This document shows positions 34,092 to 42,105 of a stretch of 64,000 nucleotides of DNA, piece after piece. Each line of letters starts with the position of its first letter. Within the stretch, counting starts at the first letter, position 1. The DNA comes from WLMZ01 sp963732585 (GTDB lineage: Bacteria > Actinomycetota > Acidimicrobiia > Acidimicrobiales > Ilumatobacteraceae): the NCBI GenBank assembly GCA_963732585.1, contig CAVSZY010000007.1:62001-126000 (forward strand). Direction: 5' to 3'. Below the pieces are notes generated by a model that was not told the origin of the DNA, did not search any database, and saw only the letters and a program-made list of their open reading frames with translations. A program made the translations under genes and the position numbers.

Positions 34092-35207
34092 ATGAACTTT
34101 GCTTTTACCGAAGAACAAGAAGAGCTCCGCAAGACCGTCCGCAGCTTTCTCGAGAGCAAGTCGTCCGAGGCCGCGGTGCGCGAGCAGATGGAGACCGAGG
34201 ACGGTTTCGACGCTGCGGTCTGGTCGCAGATGGGCGAGCAGCTGGGCTTGCAGGGATTGCACATCCCCGAGGAGTACGGCGGCAGCGGCTACACCTACGT
34301 CGAGTTGGGCATCGTGCTCGAAGAGATGGGCCGCTCGCTGCTCTGCGCCCCGTTCTTCAGCTCCGTCGTGCTTGCCGCCAACACCCTGATTCACAGCGGT
34401 GACGAAGCGGCCAAGAAGGCACACCTGCCAGGAATCGCCGCTGGCTCAACGATCGCTACCTTGGCCTACACCGAGCCGTCGGGTAAGTGGGACGAGTCGG
34501 GTGTGACCATGCAGGCCACCGCTGCCGCAAGCGGCTACACGCTGAGCGGCACCAAGATGTTCGTCATCGACGGCCACTGCGCGGATTTGATCATCGTGGC
34601 CGCGCGCACCGCTGGTGGGGTCAGCCTTTTCGCCGTCGAGGGTGCGGCGGCTGGCCTGACCCGTACGTCATTGTCGACCATGGACCAGACCCGCAAACAG
34701 GCCAAGCTGGACTTCGACAACACCCCGGCCACGCTGATCGGTGCCGAGGGTAAGGGCTGGGATGTGCTCTCCACGGTTCTCGATCTGGCCGCCGTCGGCC
34801 TCGCCGCCGAGCAGGTCGGTGGCGCACAAAAGGTGCTGGAAATGGCCGTTGAATACGCCAAGGTGCGCGTCCAGTTCGGCCGCCCGATCGGCTCGTTCCA
34901 AGCGATCAAGCACAAGTGCGCCGACATGTTGCTGGAGGTCGAATCGGCGAAATCTGCGGCCTACTACGGCATGTGGTGCGCCGCGGAGTTGAACGACGAG
35001 CTGGCATCGGTGGCCTCGCTGGCCAAGGCCTATTGCTCCGAGGCCTACTTCCACGCCACGGCCGAGAACATTCAGATCCACGGTGGAATCGGCTTCACCT
35101 GGGAACATCCGGCCCACCTCTACTTCAAGCGGGCGAAGTCCAGCGAGCTGCTCTTCGGCGACCCGACGTACCATCGCGAATTGCTCGCCCAGCGCATCGG
35201 CATCTAA
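34092..35207 (+). CDS. Acyl-CoA dehydrogenase family protein
   Basis: A 371-residue flavoprotein of the acyl-CoA dehydrogenase fold. It shows MNFAFTEEQEELRKTVRSFL, GLHIPEEYGGSGYTYVELGIVLEEMGRSLL and ATLAYTEPSGKWD. C-terminal landmarks are YAKVRVQFGRPIGSFQAIKHKCADM, QIHGGIGFTWEHPAHLYFKRAKS and a final LAQRIGI. The usual catalytic Glu of short-chain enzymes is not obvious near the C-terminus, so the substrate may be unusual, such as the steroid side-chain type. ATG at 34092. A hairpin terminator follows. Confidence 0.9.
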   Translation: MNFAFTEEQEELRKTVRSFLESKSSEAAVREQMETEDGFDAAVWSQMGEQLGLQGLHIPEEYGGSGYTYVELGIVLEEMGRSLLCAPFFSSVVLAANTLIHSGDEAAKKAHLPGIAAGSTIATLAYTEPSGKWDESGVTMQATAAASGYTLSGTKMFVIDGHCADLIIVAARTAGGVSLFAVEGAAAGLTRTSLSTMDQTRKQAKLDFDNTPATLIGAEGKGWDVLSTVLDLAAVGLAAEQVGGAQKVLEMAVEYAKVRVQFGRPIGSFQAIKHKCADMLLEVESAKSAAYYGMWCAAELNDELASVASLAKAYCSEAYFHATAENIQIHGGIGFTWEHPAHLYFKRAKSSELLFGDPTYHRELLAQRIGI

Positions 35208-35230
35208 GCGCCCATTTTCGGCCTTGATTT

Positions 35231-35262
35231 CTCGGGCGAATCGCTGCGGCGGTTCGCCCGAG
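35231..35262 (+). terminator. Hairpin terminator after the acyl-CoA dehydrogenase gene
   Basis: A perfect 10-bp stem, CTCGGGCGAA (35231-35240) and TTCGCCCGAG (35253-35262), with a 12-base GC-rich loop. It begins 24 bp after the stop codon. A short T-rich run (TTGATTT) precedes the stem rather than following it, so this is an actinobacterial stem-only terminator. Confidence 0.7.
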
Positions 35263-35318
35263 TCGCGAAGGGCACAATGGCCTATTCAGCTGGTCTTTGA
35301 TCTGCCGATACCCTCTGT

Positions 35319-36143
35319 GTGACGGCGGGCCACTTGGACTCCATGCGACTCTCGAAGTACACAAAATCGGGCCACTTGGTCATTTACGCCTCTGTCGGCG
35401 CTCTCCTGGTCACCCTTGTGCGCGGCATCGAGCCGGGCAAATGCTGTCGAAGTCGAACGATCTACGATCCCTCGACCTGGTGGTTGATCGCCATGGTCTG
35501 CCTCGGCGGAATCATTGTCGTCATCTCCAACCACGTTCGCTCCACAGCGCGCGGCGCGGCCATTGGTCTGGTTGCCTCGCTGCAACTGGCGGGCACCGCG
35601 TTGGTCGCCATTCGGCGCTGGCGAACCACAGCCGGGTTCGGCGCTGGGCCCGATGTCAATCTTCGCGACGTGCGCGTGCTGGCGGTTGCCCTGCTGGGCA
35701 TCAGCATCGTCGCCGTCATCGTCTGTGGCCGCGTGCTGTTGCGCCTCGTCTATCGTCCGTGGCGTGGTTGGGGTGACCCGCTGGTCCGCCTGACCAGCGC
35801 CGCCGCCGTCGTTCTGATTATTGCTACGCCTGTGTTGATGGGGCAGGGGCGGGCGTATTCGATGTCGGCCACGGCGTTGACCGCACATGCGCTGATGTAC
35901 TCGATCCCCTGGGGCTTGGCCCTGTGGTTCAGCGTGCTGCTGTGCGACGATGCAGCGGTGACGACCGCTGTGGCGGTTGTCGCCAGCGCCTTGCCGCTGC
36001 TCGGCCAGTTCATGATGATTTGGGCCTATCACCCGACCACCGGGTTCGCTTTGGCGGTCATCGCCGCGGCGGCGATCATCGTTCCCCGGTGGCTGCTGCA
36101 CATTCGCTCGCAGCGAACCATCGCCGAGGCGGCCAGCGGGTAG
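35319..36143 (+). CDS. Multispanning membrane protein of unknown function
   Basis: A 274-residue integral membrane protein with about seven hydrophobic segments (for example LVIYASVGALLVTLV, WWLIAMVCLGGIIVVI, VLAVALLGISIVAVIV and FALAVIAAAAIIVPRWLL). No transporter or enzyme motif is recognised. GTG 35319 is the annotated start; ATG 35343 (MRLSKYTKSGH) is an equally good alternative. It opens a run of four tightly spaced genes to 37652. Confidence 0.6.
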   Translation: MTAGHLDSMRLSKYTKSGHLVIYASVGALLVTLVRGIEPGKCCRSRTIYDPSTWWLIAMVCLGGIIVVISNHVRSTARGAAIGLVASLQLAGTALVAIRRWRTTAGFGAGPDVNLRDVRVLAVALLGISIVAVIVCGRVLLRLVYRPWRGWGDPLVRLTSAAAVVLIIATPVLMGQGRAYSMSATALTAHALMYSIPWGLALWFSVLLCDDAAVTTAVAVVASALPLLGQFMMIWAYHPTTGFALAVIAAAAIIVPRWLLHIRSQRTIAEAASG

Positions 36144-36152
36144 CGTTTCGTC

Positions 36153-36614
36153 GTGCCTGCTGTGACCGTCGCCTTCATCGTCTTGGCCGCACTGTGCACC
36201 TTCGCGATCGCCGCTGTCGCAGTCGGGCGAGAGGCACATCGCCTTGATGCCATCGCTCCTCGGGTGATCTATCACGAAGAGATGGCGCTGTCGTTTGTGG
36301 CCGAACGGTTGCCGCCACAGACCCAGGCGCAATTGACACTCGACGAACTGGCCAAGCTGTTGAGTTACCATCTGCGCTGGTTGCACGCCAAGGGCCTGCA
36401 GCCTGATGGCGTCACCGACCGCCCGCAGGACATCGACGAATTGGTCATCGTTGACGCCGACAGCGTCACCGCCTTCATCCTTGGCGAAGCGGACAGGGAA
36501 GGGATCGCGGTGATCGACGACATCGATGTCGTGCATGTGGTCAGCGCCCATCAGCAATATCTCGACGCCATCGGCGCTGTCGGTCCGCTCGCTGCCGACC
36601 TCGGTTCCGAGTGA
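36153..36614 (+). CDS. Membrane-anchored hypothetical protein
   Basis: A 153-residue protein with one N-terminal membrane segment (VTVAFIVLAALCTFAIAAVAV) and a cytosolic domain (LTLDELAKLLSYHLRWLHAKG, DELVIVDADSVTAFILGEA). The conserved look of the soluble part suggests a real family, but none is recognised by name. GTG start, nine bases after the previous stop. Confidence 0.65.
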   Translation: MPAVTVAFIVLAALCTFAIAAVAVGREAHRLDAIAPRVIYHEEMALSFVAERLPPQTQAQLTLDELAKLLSYHLRWLHAKGLQPDGVTDRPQDIDELVIVDADSVTAFILGEADREGIAVIDDIDVVHVVSAHQQYLDAIGAVGPLAADLGSE

Positions 36615-36632
36615 CCCGATTACACTGGCTGC

Positions 36633-36857
36633 ATGCACCGCCCCACACGTTTCGAGCACACCAGGTTCCTCGGCGATAAGCGCACGCAATTGGTCTACGA
36701 CCTCGACTCGTGGGGCGATGAAGCGGTGATCGATGAGATTGTCGCCGCCGAAGTCGGGCTGTGCTTCGGTCCAGACACCCTTGTCGAGGCCCGCAACCGC
36801 GGCTATACCCTGGCCGCGCCCGGCACCCGCCGCAGCCTGCGCAAACCTCGCGCCTGA
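36633..36857 (+). CDS. Small hypothetical protein
   Basis: A 74-residue soluble protein starting MHRPTRFEHTRFLGDKRTQ, with an Arg/Pro-rich C-terminus (GTRRSLRKPRA). DSWGDEAVIDEIVAAEV forms an acidic helix in the centre. No motif points to a function. It lies 18 bp after the previous gene and 9 bp before the hydrolase, probably in the same transcript. Confidence 0.6.
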   Translation: MHRPTRFEHTRFLGDKRTQLVYDLDSWGDEAVIDEIVAAEVGLCFGPDTLVEARNRGYTLAAPGTRRSLRKPRA

Positions 36858-36866
36858 TCGTTCGTT

Positions 36867-37652
36867 GTGAACGGCTCGTTTACCTCGGGCGGGCTGATCT
36901 TGTCGCGCTACCTTGCCCGCCCGGCTGGGCGCGACGGGCCGTTGCCCGCACTGATCATGTGCCACGGGTTTCCCATCGGGCCGATCGACGCCCGTCATTC
37001 GGCCGTCACCTTTCCTCAGCTGATGGACCGGGTGGCCAACGAGTTGGGTTGGGCAGCGATGACGTTTACGTTTCGCGGGTGCGGCACGAGCGAGGGCGAC
37101 TTCTCACTGCAGGGCTGGGTTGACGACCTGCGCAGCGCGATCGACCATCTCATCGCCGAGGCCAAGCCGTTGGGCATTTGGTTGGTCGGCACGAACACCG
37201 GTGGTTCGATCGCCGTCTGCGTCGCCGCCGACGATCCACGGGTCCGCGGCGCCGCGTTGCTCGCCGCCCGCGCCGACTTCAACGACTGGGTGGGCAACCC
37301 GAAGCGGTTCGCCGATCACGCCCGAGATGTCGGCGCCATTCGCACGCCGGGTTTCCCCAAAAACCTCGACGAGTGGAGCCGTGAGCTGCGCCGATTTCGT
37401 CCCCACGAAGCAGCACGACGGTTCGCGCCGCGCCCGCTGCTGGTGATGCATGGATCTGCGGACGACAGCCTGCCTGTGGCCGACGGTCGTCGCCTGGCCG
37501 AAGCCCATGGATCGGCCGAACAGCGGGTGCTCGAGGGAGCCGGGCATCGGCTCCGTCACGATCCGCGGGCGATCGCCATTCTGCTTGGCTGGCTCGATCG
37601 GCAGCGCTCGACTTTCGCCGTCGAACAAGCTGCGCAGTCGCTCGAACCGTAG
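36867..37652 (+). CDS. Alpha/beta hydrolase fold protein with Asn at the nucleophile position
   Basis: A 261-residue alpha/beta-hydrolase. The oxyanion region is MCHGFPIGP, the strand 4 motif is FTFRGCGTSEGDF, and the elbow is WLVGTNTGGSIAV. In that elbow Asn110 occupies the place of the usual Ser in GxSxG. Acid and His candidates are present (MHGSADDSLPV, GAGHRLRHDP). Either it uses another nucleophile or it is not a conventional esterase. GTG start at 36867. A long inverted repeat follows the stop. Confidence 0.82.
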   Translation: MNGSFTSGGLILSRYLARPAGRDGPLPALIMCHGFPIGPIDARHSAVTFPQLMDRVANELGWAAMTFTFRGCGTSEGDFSLQGWVDDLRSAIDHLIAEAKPLGIWLVGTNTGGSIAVCVAADDPRVRGAALLAARADFNDWVGNPKRFADHARDVGAIRTPGFPKNLDEWSRELRRFRPHEAARRFAPRPLLVMHGSADDSLPVADGRRLAEAHGSAEQRVLEGAGHRLRHDPRAIAILLGWLDRQRSTFAVEQAAQSLEP

Positions 37653-37669
37653 TGATCGTTGTCTGGCGT

Positions 37670-37721
37670 CGTTCCTGGCACGAAATATTTCAGGCGGGTG
37701 AAATCGAACGTGTCAGGAACG
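37670..37721. repeat. Imperfect long hairpin, REP-like
   Basis: Arms CGTTCCTGGCACG (37670-37682) and CGTGTCAGGAACG (37709-37721) pair with one G-T/G-C difference. They enclose a 26-base loop that itself holds the AT-rich palindrome GAAATATTTC. It lies in the gap between the convergent hydrolase and GT2 genes. The form suits a bidirectional terminator or a repetitive extragenic palindrome, and only a genome-wide copy count can tell which. Confidence 0.55.
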
Positions 37722-37788
37722 CAGCGGGACACCGGGCGATGCGCTGCCTTCGCTTGCTGTAATCAATCGGCGCTTGGCACGCTGGACG

Positions 37789-38775
37789 TCAGTCGAGCGA
37801 GGTGTAGGTCTCGCTGCTGAAGTTGGGCGACAGGTCGTTGGCATACGTGAACCAGGCTGTGTCGATGCCACGCTCGGGCGCTCGACGAGCCCTGAGCGCC
37901 GAAGGCAGGCCGAGCAGCGCGCGCACGATGCTGCGCACCCGTTGCACCCGGTACGGACCGGTGATGGTGCCCTTGGCGTGCACCACCAGTCGGGACAGCC
38001 ACACCCGCGCCGCAAGCCCAAGTGGCAGGTTCTTGGCGGCGAAGAGCAACAGGTTGCGCTGCACGAGTTCGTACCGCCGCGCCTCACCGAGGGTCCGCGT
38101 CGACGCCGCGTGTTGATGATGGACGACGGCCGACGTGGCGATCAGCGAACGTCTGCCCAGTTGCCGTGAACGTACGACCCAATCGACGTCTTCGTAGTAC
38201 AGCCGGTAGCGCTCGTCGATCGGTCCAACGCCGTCGCTGGGATCGAAGGCATCGGCGCTGAACAGCGCAGCACCGAAGCACGGCCCGAGGATCTCGGCAC
38301 CGTCGGCGACCTGATCACGCCACGGCTGGCCGATGTAGGCGTTGAAGGCCTCGCCATTGGGTCGAAGCGCCAGCCCGAGCGAGTCGATGCGATCGGTCTC
38401 GTTGGCCAGCATGACCCGCGGCGCGACAGCGATGGCGTCGGAGCTTTCGAGCAGACGAGCCAGGACGGCGACGGCATCGGGTTCGACGGTGGCGTCGTCG
38501 TTCAATAGCAGGAGCGAATCACCGCGGCGCACCCGCCGCAAGCCCTGGTTGACGCCTGCGGCGAATCCGTCGTTGCGCGCGCTGTAGATCACCGTGACGC
38601 CGTCGACACCCTCCCATGAACGACAGGCGGCCCCACCGTCGGGAGAGGCATTGTCGACGAGAACGACCCGGATGTCGACACCGACCGAGGCGAGAAGTGA
38701 GCGCACACAGGCGTCGACGGTCGCCGCGGGCGCGCCGTGAACGACGACAACCGCAGAGACCGCCGCGGCGGTCAC
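37789..38775 (-). CDS. GT2 glycosyltransferase, rhamnosyltransferase-like
   Basis: A 328-residue GT-A enzyme. It has VSAVVVVHGAPAATVDACVRSL, VVLVDNASPDGG, ARNDGFAAGVNQGLRR, the DxD-type LLLNDDATVEPDAV and GPCFGAALFSADAF. YRLYYEDVDWVVRSRQLG is the acceptor-side pattern of WbbL-like rhamnosyl/galactofuranosyl transferases. GTG at 38775 overlaps the galE stop by four bases. It is the last gene of the ugd-uxs-galE-GT operon and probably adds a sugar to a cell-wall or surface glycan. Confidence 0.88.
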   Translation of the reverse strand: MTAAAVSAVVVVHGAPAATVDACVRSLLASVGVDIRVVLVDNASPDGGAACRSWEGVDGVTVIYSARNDGFAAGVNQGLRRVRRGDSLLLLNDDATVEPDAVAVLARLLESSDAIAVAPRVMLANETDRIDSLGLALRPNGEAFNAYIGQPWRDQVADGAEILGPCFGAALFSADAFDPSDGVGPIDERYRLYYEDVDWVVRSRQLGRRSLIATSAVVHHQHAASTRTLGEARRYELVQRNLLLFAAKNLPLGLAARVWLSRLVVHAKGTITGPYRVQRVRSIVRALLGLPSALRARRAPERGIDTAWFTYANDLSPNFSSETYTSLD

Positions 38776-39752
38776 TTGCCGCTGGCCACCTGCGTTGAAT
38801 GCCACCGCCAGGCGGAACCGATGATGCTCTCGAGGCCGTGTTGCGGCACCCAGCCGAGCACCGAACGAACCCGCGTGGGCTCGGCAAAGCTGGAGACCGG
38901 GTCGCCGTCGCGGCGCGGGGCAACCTCGTAGGGAACCTTGGTGCCGCTGATCGCCTCGGTGCTGCGAATCACATCGAGCACACTGCTGCCGATGCCGGTG
39001 CCGACGTTGAACGCCGTCGTTTCCCCGCCCTTGGCCAGGTAGTCGAGCGAACGAACGTGGGCGTCGGCGAGATCCTCGACATGGATGTAGTCGCGAATGC
39101 ACGTACCGTCCGGCGTCGGATAGTCATCTCCGAAGATCTTGATCGCCCCGCTGATGCCGAGCGCGGCCTTCATCACCACGGGCACCAGGTTGGCGCTGTA
39201 AGTCCAATCCTCACCGAGCACGTTGTCGCTGCTGGCCCCGGCGGCGTTGAAATAGCGCAAACACACCGAGCGCATCGGGGAAGTGACGCTGTACCACTGC
39301 AAGATGCGCTCGACCATCGCCTTGGTTTCGGCGTAGACGCTTTCCGGGTGGATCGCTGCCGTCTCGCTGACCGGCACCACGTCGGGCGTGCCATAGACCG
39401 AGCACGACGAGGAAAACACGATGTTGTGCACCCCGGCGGTGATCAGCGCATCGACCAGGCGCACCGAACCATCGACGTTGTTGCGCCAATATTTCGTCGG
39501 GTTGCTCATCGACTCGCCGACGGCCTTATGCGCGGCGAAGTGCACGACGGCGTCGACGCCGAATTGCTTGCAGACATCGATGACCAGGTCCTGGTCGGCG
39601 ATGTCGCCGACCACCATTGGCGTGTCGAGCACCGCGTCAGCATTGCCGGTGTCCAACGAATCGAGCACGACGACCTCACGGCCGATTTGGCGCAACTGGC
39701 GAACGGTGTGCGAGCCGATATAGCCGGCACCACCGGTAACGAGCACTGTCAT
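38772..39752 (-). CDS. galE: UDP-glucose 4-epimerase
   Basis: A short-chain dehydrogenase interconverting UDP-glucose and UDP-galactose. It has TGGAGYIGSHTVRQL, VVLDSLDTGN, VHFAAHKAVGESMSNPTKYWRNNV, FSSSCSVYGTP, ESVYAETKAMVE (YxxxK), RYFNAAGAS and GTCIRDYIHVEDLADAHV. The 326 residues are the normal length. ATG at 39752 has a strong GGAGGA ribosome site. It is downstream of the UDP-glucuronate decarboxylase-like gene. Confidence 0.94.
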   Translation of the reverse strand: MTVLVTGGAGYIGSHTVRQLRQIGREVVVLDSLDTGNADAVLDTPMVVGDIADQDLVIDVCKQFGVDAVVHFAAHKAVGESMSNPTKYWRNNVDGSVRLVDALITAGVHNIVFSSSCSVYGTPDVVPVSETAAIHPESVYAETKAMVERILQWYSVTSPMRSVCLRYFNAAGASSDNVLGEDWTYSANLVPVVMKAALGISGAIKIFGDDYPTPDGTCIRDYIHVEDLADAHVRSLDYLAKGGETTAFNVGTGIGSSVLDVIRSTEAISGTKVPYEVAPRRDGDPVSSFAEPTRVRSVLGWVPQHGLESIIGSAWRWHSTQVASGK

Positions 39753-39780
39753 AAAGATTCCTCCGTGATCTGGGGGCGGG

Positions 39781-40725
39781 TCAGAGACCCATCTCGATGC
39801 GCTGCGAAGCGATCATCTGTGACAGACCGTCACGCAACGAAATCGATGGGACCCAACCGAGCTTGGTGCGGATCAAGGTGCTGTCGGGACGACGCTGCAT
39901 CGGGTCGCCCTCGCGGCCTGCAGGCAGCGGAACGGCGATGATCTCGCTCGACGAGCCGATGATGTCGACGATGATCTCGGCGAGGTCGAGCATCGTGTGT
40001 TCGTCCTCGTTGCCGACGTTGATCGGGCCGATCTCATCGCCATCGATCACCGCCAGGAATCCCTCGACCTCGTCTGCGACGTAACAGAAACTGCGGGTTT
40101 GCAGCCCGTCGCCATACAGCGTGATCGGCTCGCCGCGCAGCGCCTGGCTGATGAAGTTGGTGACCACGCGGCCGTCGTCCGGTCGCATCCGTGGCCCATA
40201 GGTGTTGAAGATGCGAACGATGCGAATGTCGAGGTCATGCACACGGTGATAGGCCATGGTGATCGCTTCCGAGAAGCGCTTGGCTTCGTCGTAGCAACTC
40301 CGCGGGCCGGTGCAGCTGACGTTGCCGAGATAGGACTCGGGTTGCGGGTGCACGAGTGGGTCGCCGTAGACCTCGCTCGTCGATGCGAGAAAGAACTTGG
40401 CGCTCTTCAGCACGGCAAGGTCGAGCAGGTTGCGGGTGCCGATACTGCCGACAGCAAGGATCTCCAACGGGATGGTGTCGAAGTCGCTCGGCGAGGCCGG
40501 GCTGGCCAGATCCATGACGACGTCGAGATGACCTTCGATCAACAGCGGCTCGGTGACGTCGTGTTCGAGGAACAGGAACCGCTCATGATCCATGAGGTGC
40601 GCAATGTTCTCCGGCCGCGAGCTGATGAAGTTGTCGACGGCGATGACTTCATCGCCGCGAGCAAGAAATGAATCAGCGAGGTGTGAGCCGATGAACCCTG
40701 CCCCGCCGGCAATCAGGATTCTCAT
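39781..40725 (-). CDS. UDP-glucuronate decarboxylase-like NAD-dependent sugar epimerase
   Basis: A 314-residue extended SDR. It has IAGGAGFIGSHLADSFLARG, VDNFISSRPENIAHL, DLASPASPSDFDTIPLEIL, LASTSEVYGDPLVHPQ, GPRSCYDEAKRFSE (YxxxK), IFNTYGPRMRPDDGRVVTNF and LYGDGLQTRSFCYV. This is the UXS pattern that makes UDP-xylose from UDP-glucuronate. Its place directly after ugd, which makes UDP-glucuronate, supports the reading. A related epimerase activity cannot be excluded. Confidence 0.88.
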   Translation of the reverse strand: MRILIAGGAGFIGSHLADSFLARGDEVIAVDNFISSRPENIAHLMDHERFLFLEHDVTEPLLIEGHLDVVMDLASPASPSDFDTIPLEILAVGSIGTRNLLDLAVLKSAKFFLASTSEVYGDPLVHPQPESYLGNVSCTGPRSCYDEAKRFSEAITMAYHRVHDLDIRIVRIFNTYGPRMRPDDGRVVTNFISQALRGEPITLYGDGLQTRSFCYVADEVEGFLAVIDGDEIGPINVGNEDEHTMLDLAEIIVDIIGSSSEIIAVPLPAGREGDPMQRRPDSTLIRTKLGWVPSISLRDGLSQMIASQRIEMGL

Positions 40726-40728
40726 GAC

Positions 40729-41997
40729 TTAGCGCCCGACGCCCTGGTAGGTGAAGCCGGCGCGCAATGCTGCGGGCCGATCGAGCAGGTTACGGGTGTC
40801 GACGATGTTTGGCTTTGCCAAACGCGACTTGACCTGGTTGAGGTCGAGCCAGCGGAATTCGTCCCACTCGGTGAGCACGATCAAGGCATCGGCGCCCTCA
40901 CAGGCGTCGTAGGGATCAGCGTACGTCGGGATTTCCGGGTGCTTGCTGATCTGCGGGTCGTAGGCCTGCACGGTGACGCCACGCTTGTTCAACTCGCTGA
41001 TGATCGCAATCGCCGGAGAGTCGCGCATGTCGTCCGTGTTGGCCTTGAAGGTGAGGCCCCAGGCAGCGATGGTCGAGCCCTCGAGCGTGCCGCCGACAGC
41101 GATGCGCACCTTCTCGATCATGCGCTCGCGCTGCTCGTCGTTGACGATGACGACGCCCTTGAGCAGGTTGAAGTCGTAGCCGGCGTCTTCGGCGATGCGC
41201 ACCATGGCCTTGGTGTCCTTGGGGAAGCAGGATCCGCCCCATCCCGGGCCGGGCCGCAGAAACTCGTGGCCGATGCGCTTGTCGTAGCCGAGGCCGAGGA
41301 CGACGTCGTTGACGTCGGCGCCGACGGCCTCACACACTGCTGCGACAGCGTTGATGAAGGAGATCTTGGTCGCCAAGAAGGCGTTGGCTGCATACTTGAT
41401 GGTCTCTGCGGAAGCGGGGTCGGTGACGATGAGGTGCCCCGACGTGGCCGTGTAGAGGTTGGCGACGCGCGTTGCCGCGCTGGCGTCGTCGCTACCGATG
41501 ACGACGCGGTCAGGGTTGAGGAAGTCGGCGACTGCCTGGCCCTCGCGCAGGAACTCTGGGTTGGAAACGACGCTGACGTCGTGGCGACCCATCACGCGCT
41601 CGACGACCTTGGTTGAGCCAACTGGCACGGTCGACTTGTTGACGACGATCGCCCGGGCGGGCAGCACAGGCCCAATTTCCGCGGCTGCGGCCTGCAGGTA
41701 AGTCAGGTCGGCGGCGCCGTCTTCACCCTGCGGCGTCTGCACGCACAGGTAGGCGAACTCGCAGTCTTTGGCGGCCTCGGCGGCGCCGACGACGAACCGT
41801 AGACGGCCACTGGCGATACCGGCTTCGACGACCTCTTGCAGACCAGGTTCGTAGATCGGCAGGATGCCTTGCGACAATCGCTCGATCCGTTCTGGGTTGA
41901 TGTCGGCACAGACAACTTGGTGTCCGATATGGGCAAAACAGGCACCGGTCGTGAGTCCCACGTAGCCCGTGCCGATAATGGCAATGCGTGAATTCAT
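40729..41997 (-). CDS. ugd: UDP-glucose 6-dehydrogenase
   Basis: It oxidises UDP-glucose to UDP-glucuronate. Visible segments are IAIIGTGYVGLTTGACFAHIGH, VVNKSTVPVGSTKVVER, NPEFLREGQAVADFLNPDRVVIG, AETIKYAANAFLATKISFINAVA, the active-site Cys in GWGGSCFPKDTKAM, and AWGLTFKANTDDMRDSPA. ATG 41997 has a GAGAGG ribosome site; a longer frame has no family match. It heads the minus-strand nucleotide-sugar operon. Confidence 0.95.
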   Translation of the reverse strand: MNSRIAIIGTGYVGLTTGACFAHIGHQVVCADINPERIERLSQGILPIYEPGLQEVVEAGIASGRLRFVVGAAEAAKDCEFAYLCVQTPQGEDGAADLTYLQAAAAEIGPVLPARAIVVNKSTVPVGSTKVVERVMGRHDVSVVSNPEFLREGQAVADFLNPDRVVIGSDDASAATRVANLYTATSGHLIVTDPASAETIKYAANAFLATKISFINAVAAVCEAVGADVNDVVLGLGYDKRIGHEFLRPGPGWGGSCFPKDTKAMVRIAEDAGYDFNLLKGVVIVNDEQRERMIEKVRIAVGGTLEGSTIAAWGLTFKANTDDMRDSPAIAIISELNKRGVTVQAYDPQISKHPEIPTYADPYDACEGADALIVLTEWDEFRWLDLNQVKSRLAKPNIVDTRNLLDRPAALRAGFTYQGVGR

Positions 41998-42105
41998 TTC
42001 AGCCTCTCGATCAAAAACCGCCGACGAGAAGTCTATGGGCTGAAATCTCCAAGATTGTCCCACCGGCAGCGCAGATGCCTCCAGAGATCGACAAGATGTG
42101 AGGCG

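Noticed and set aside
35286..36998. Long minus-strand frame of about 570 codons
   Set aside because: It is antisense to four convincing plus-strand genes and its composition (Asp, Gln, Gly, Arg, His) is that of a shadow frame.
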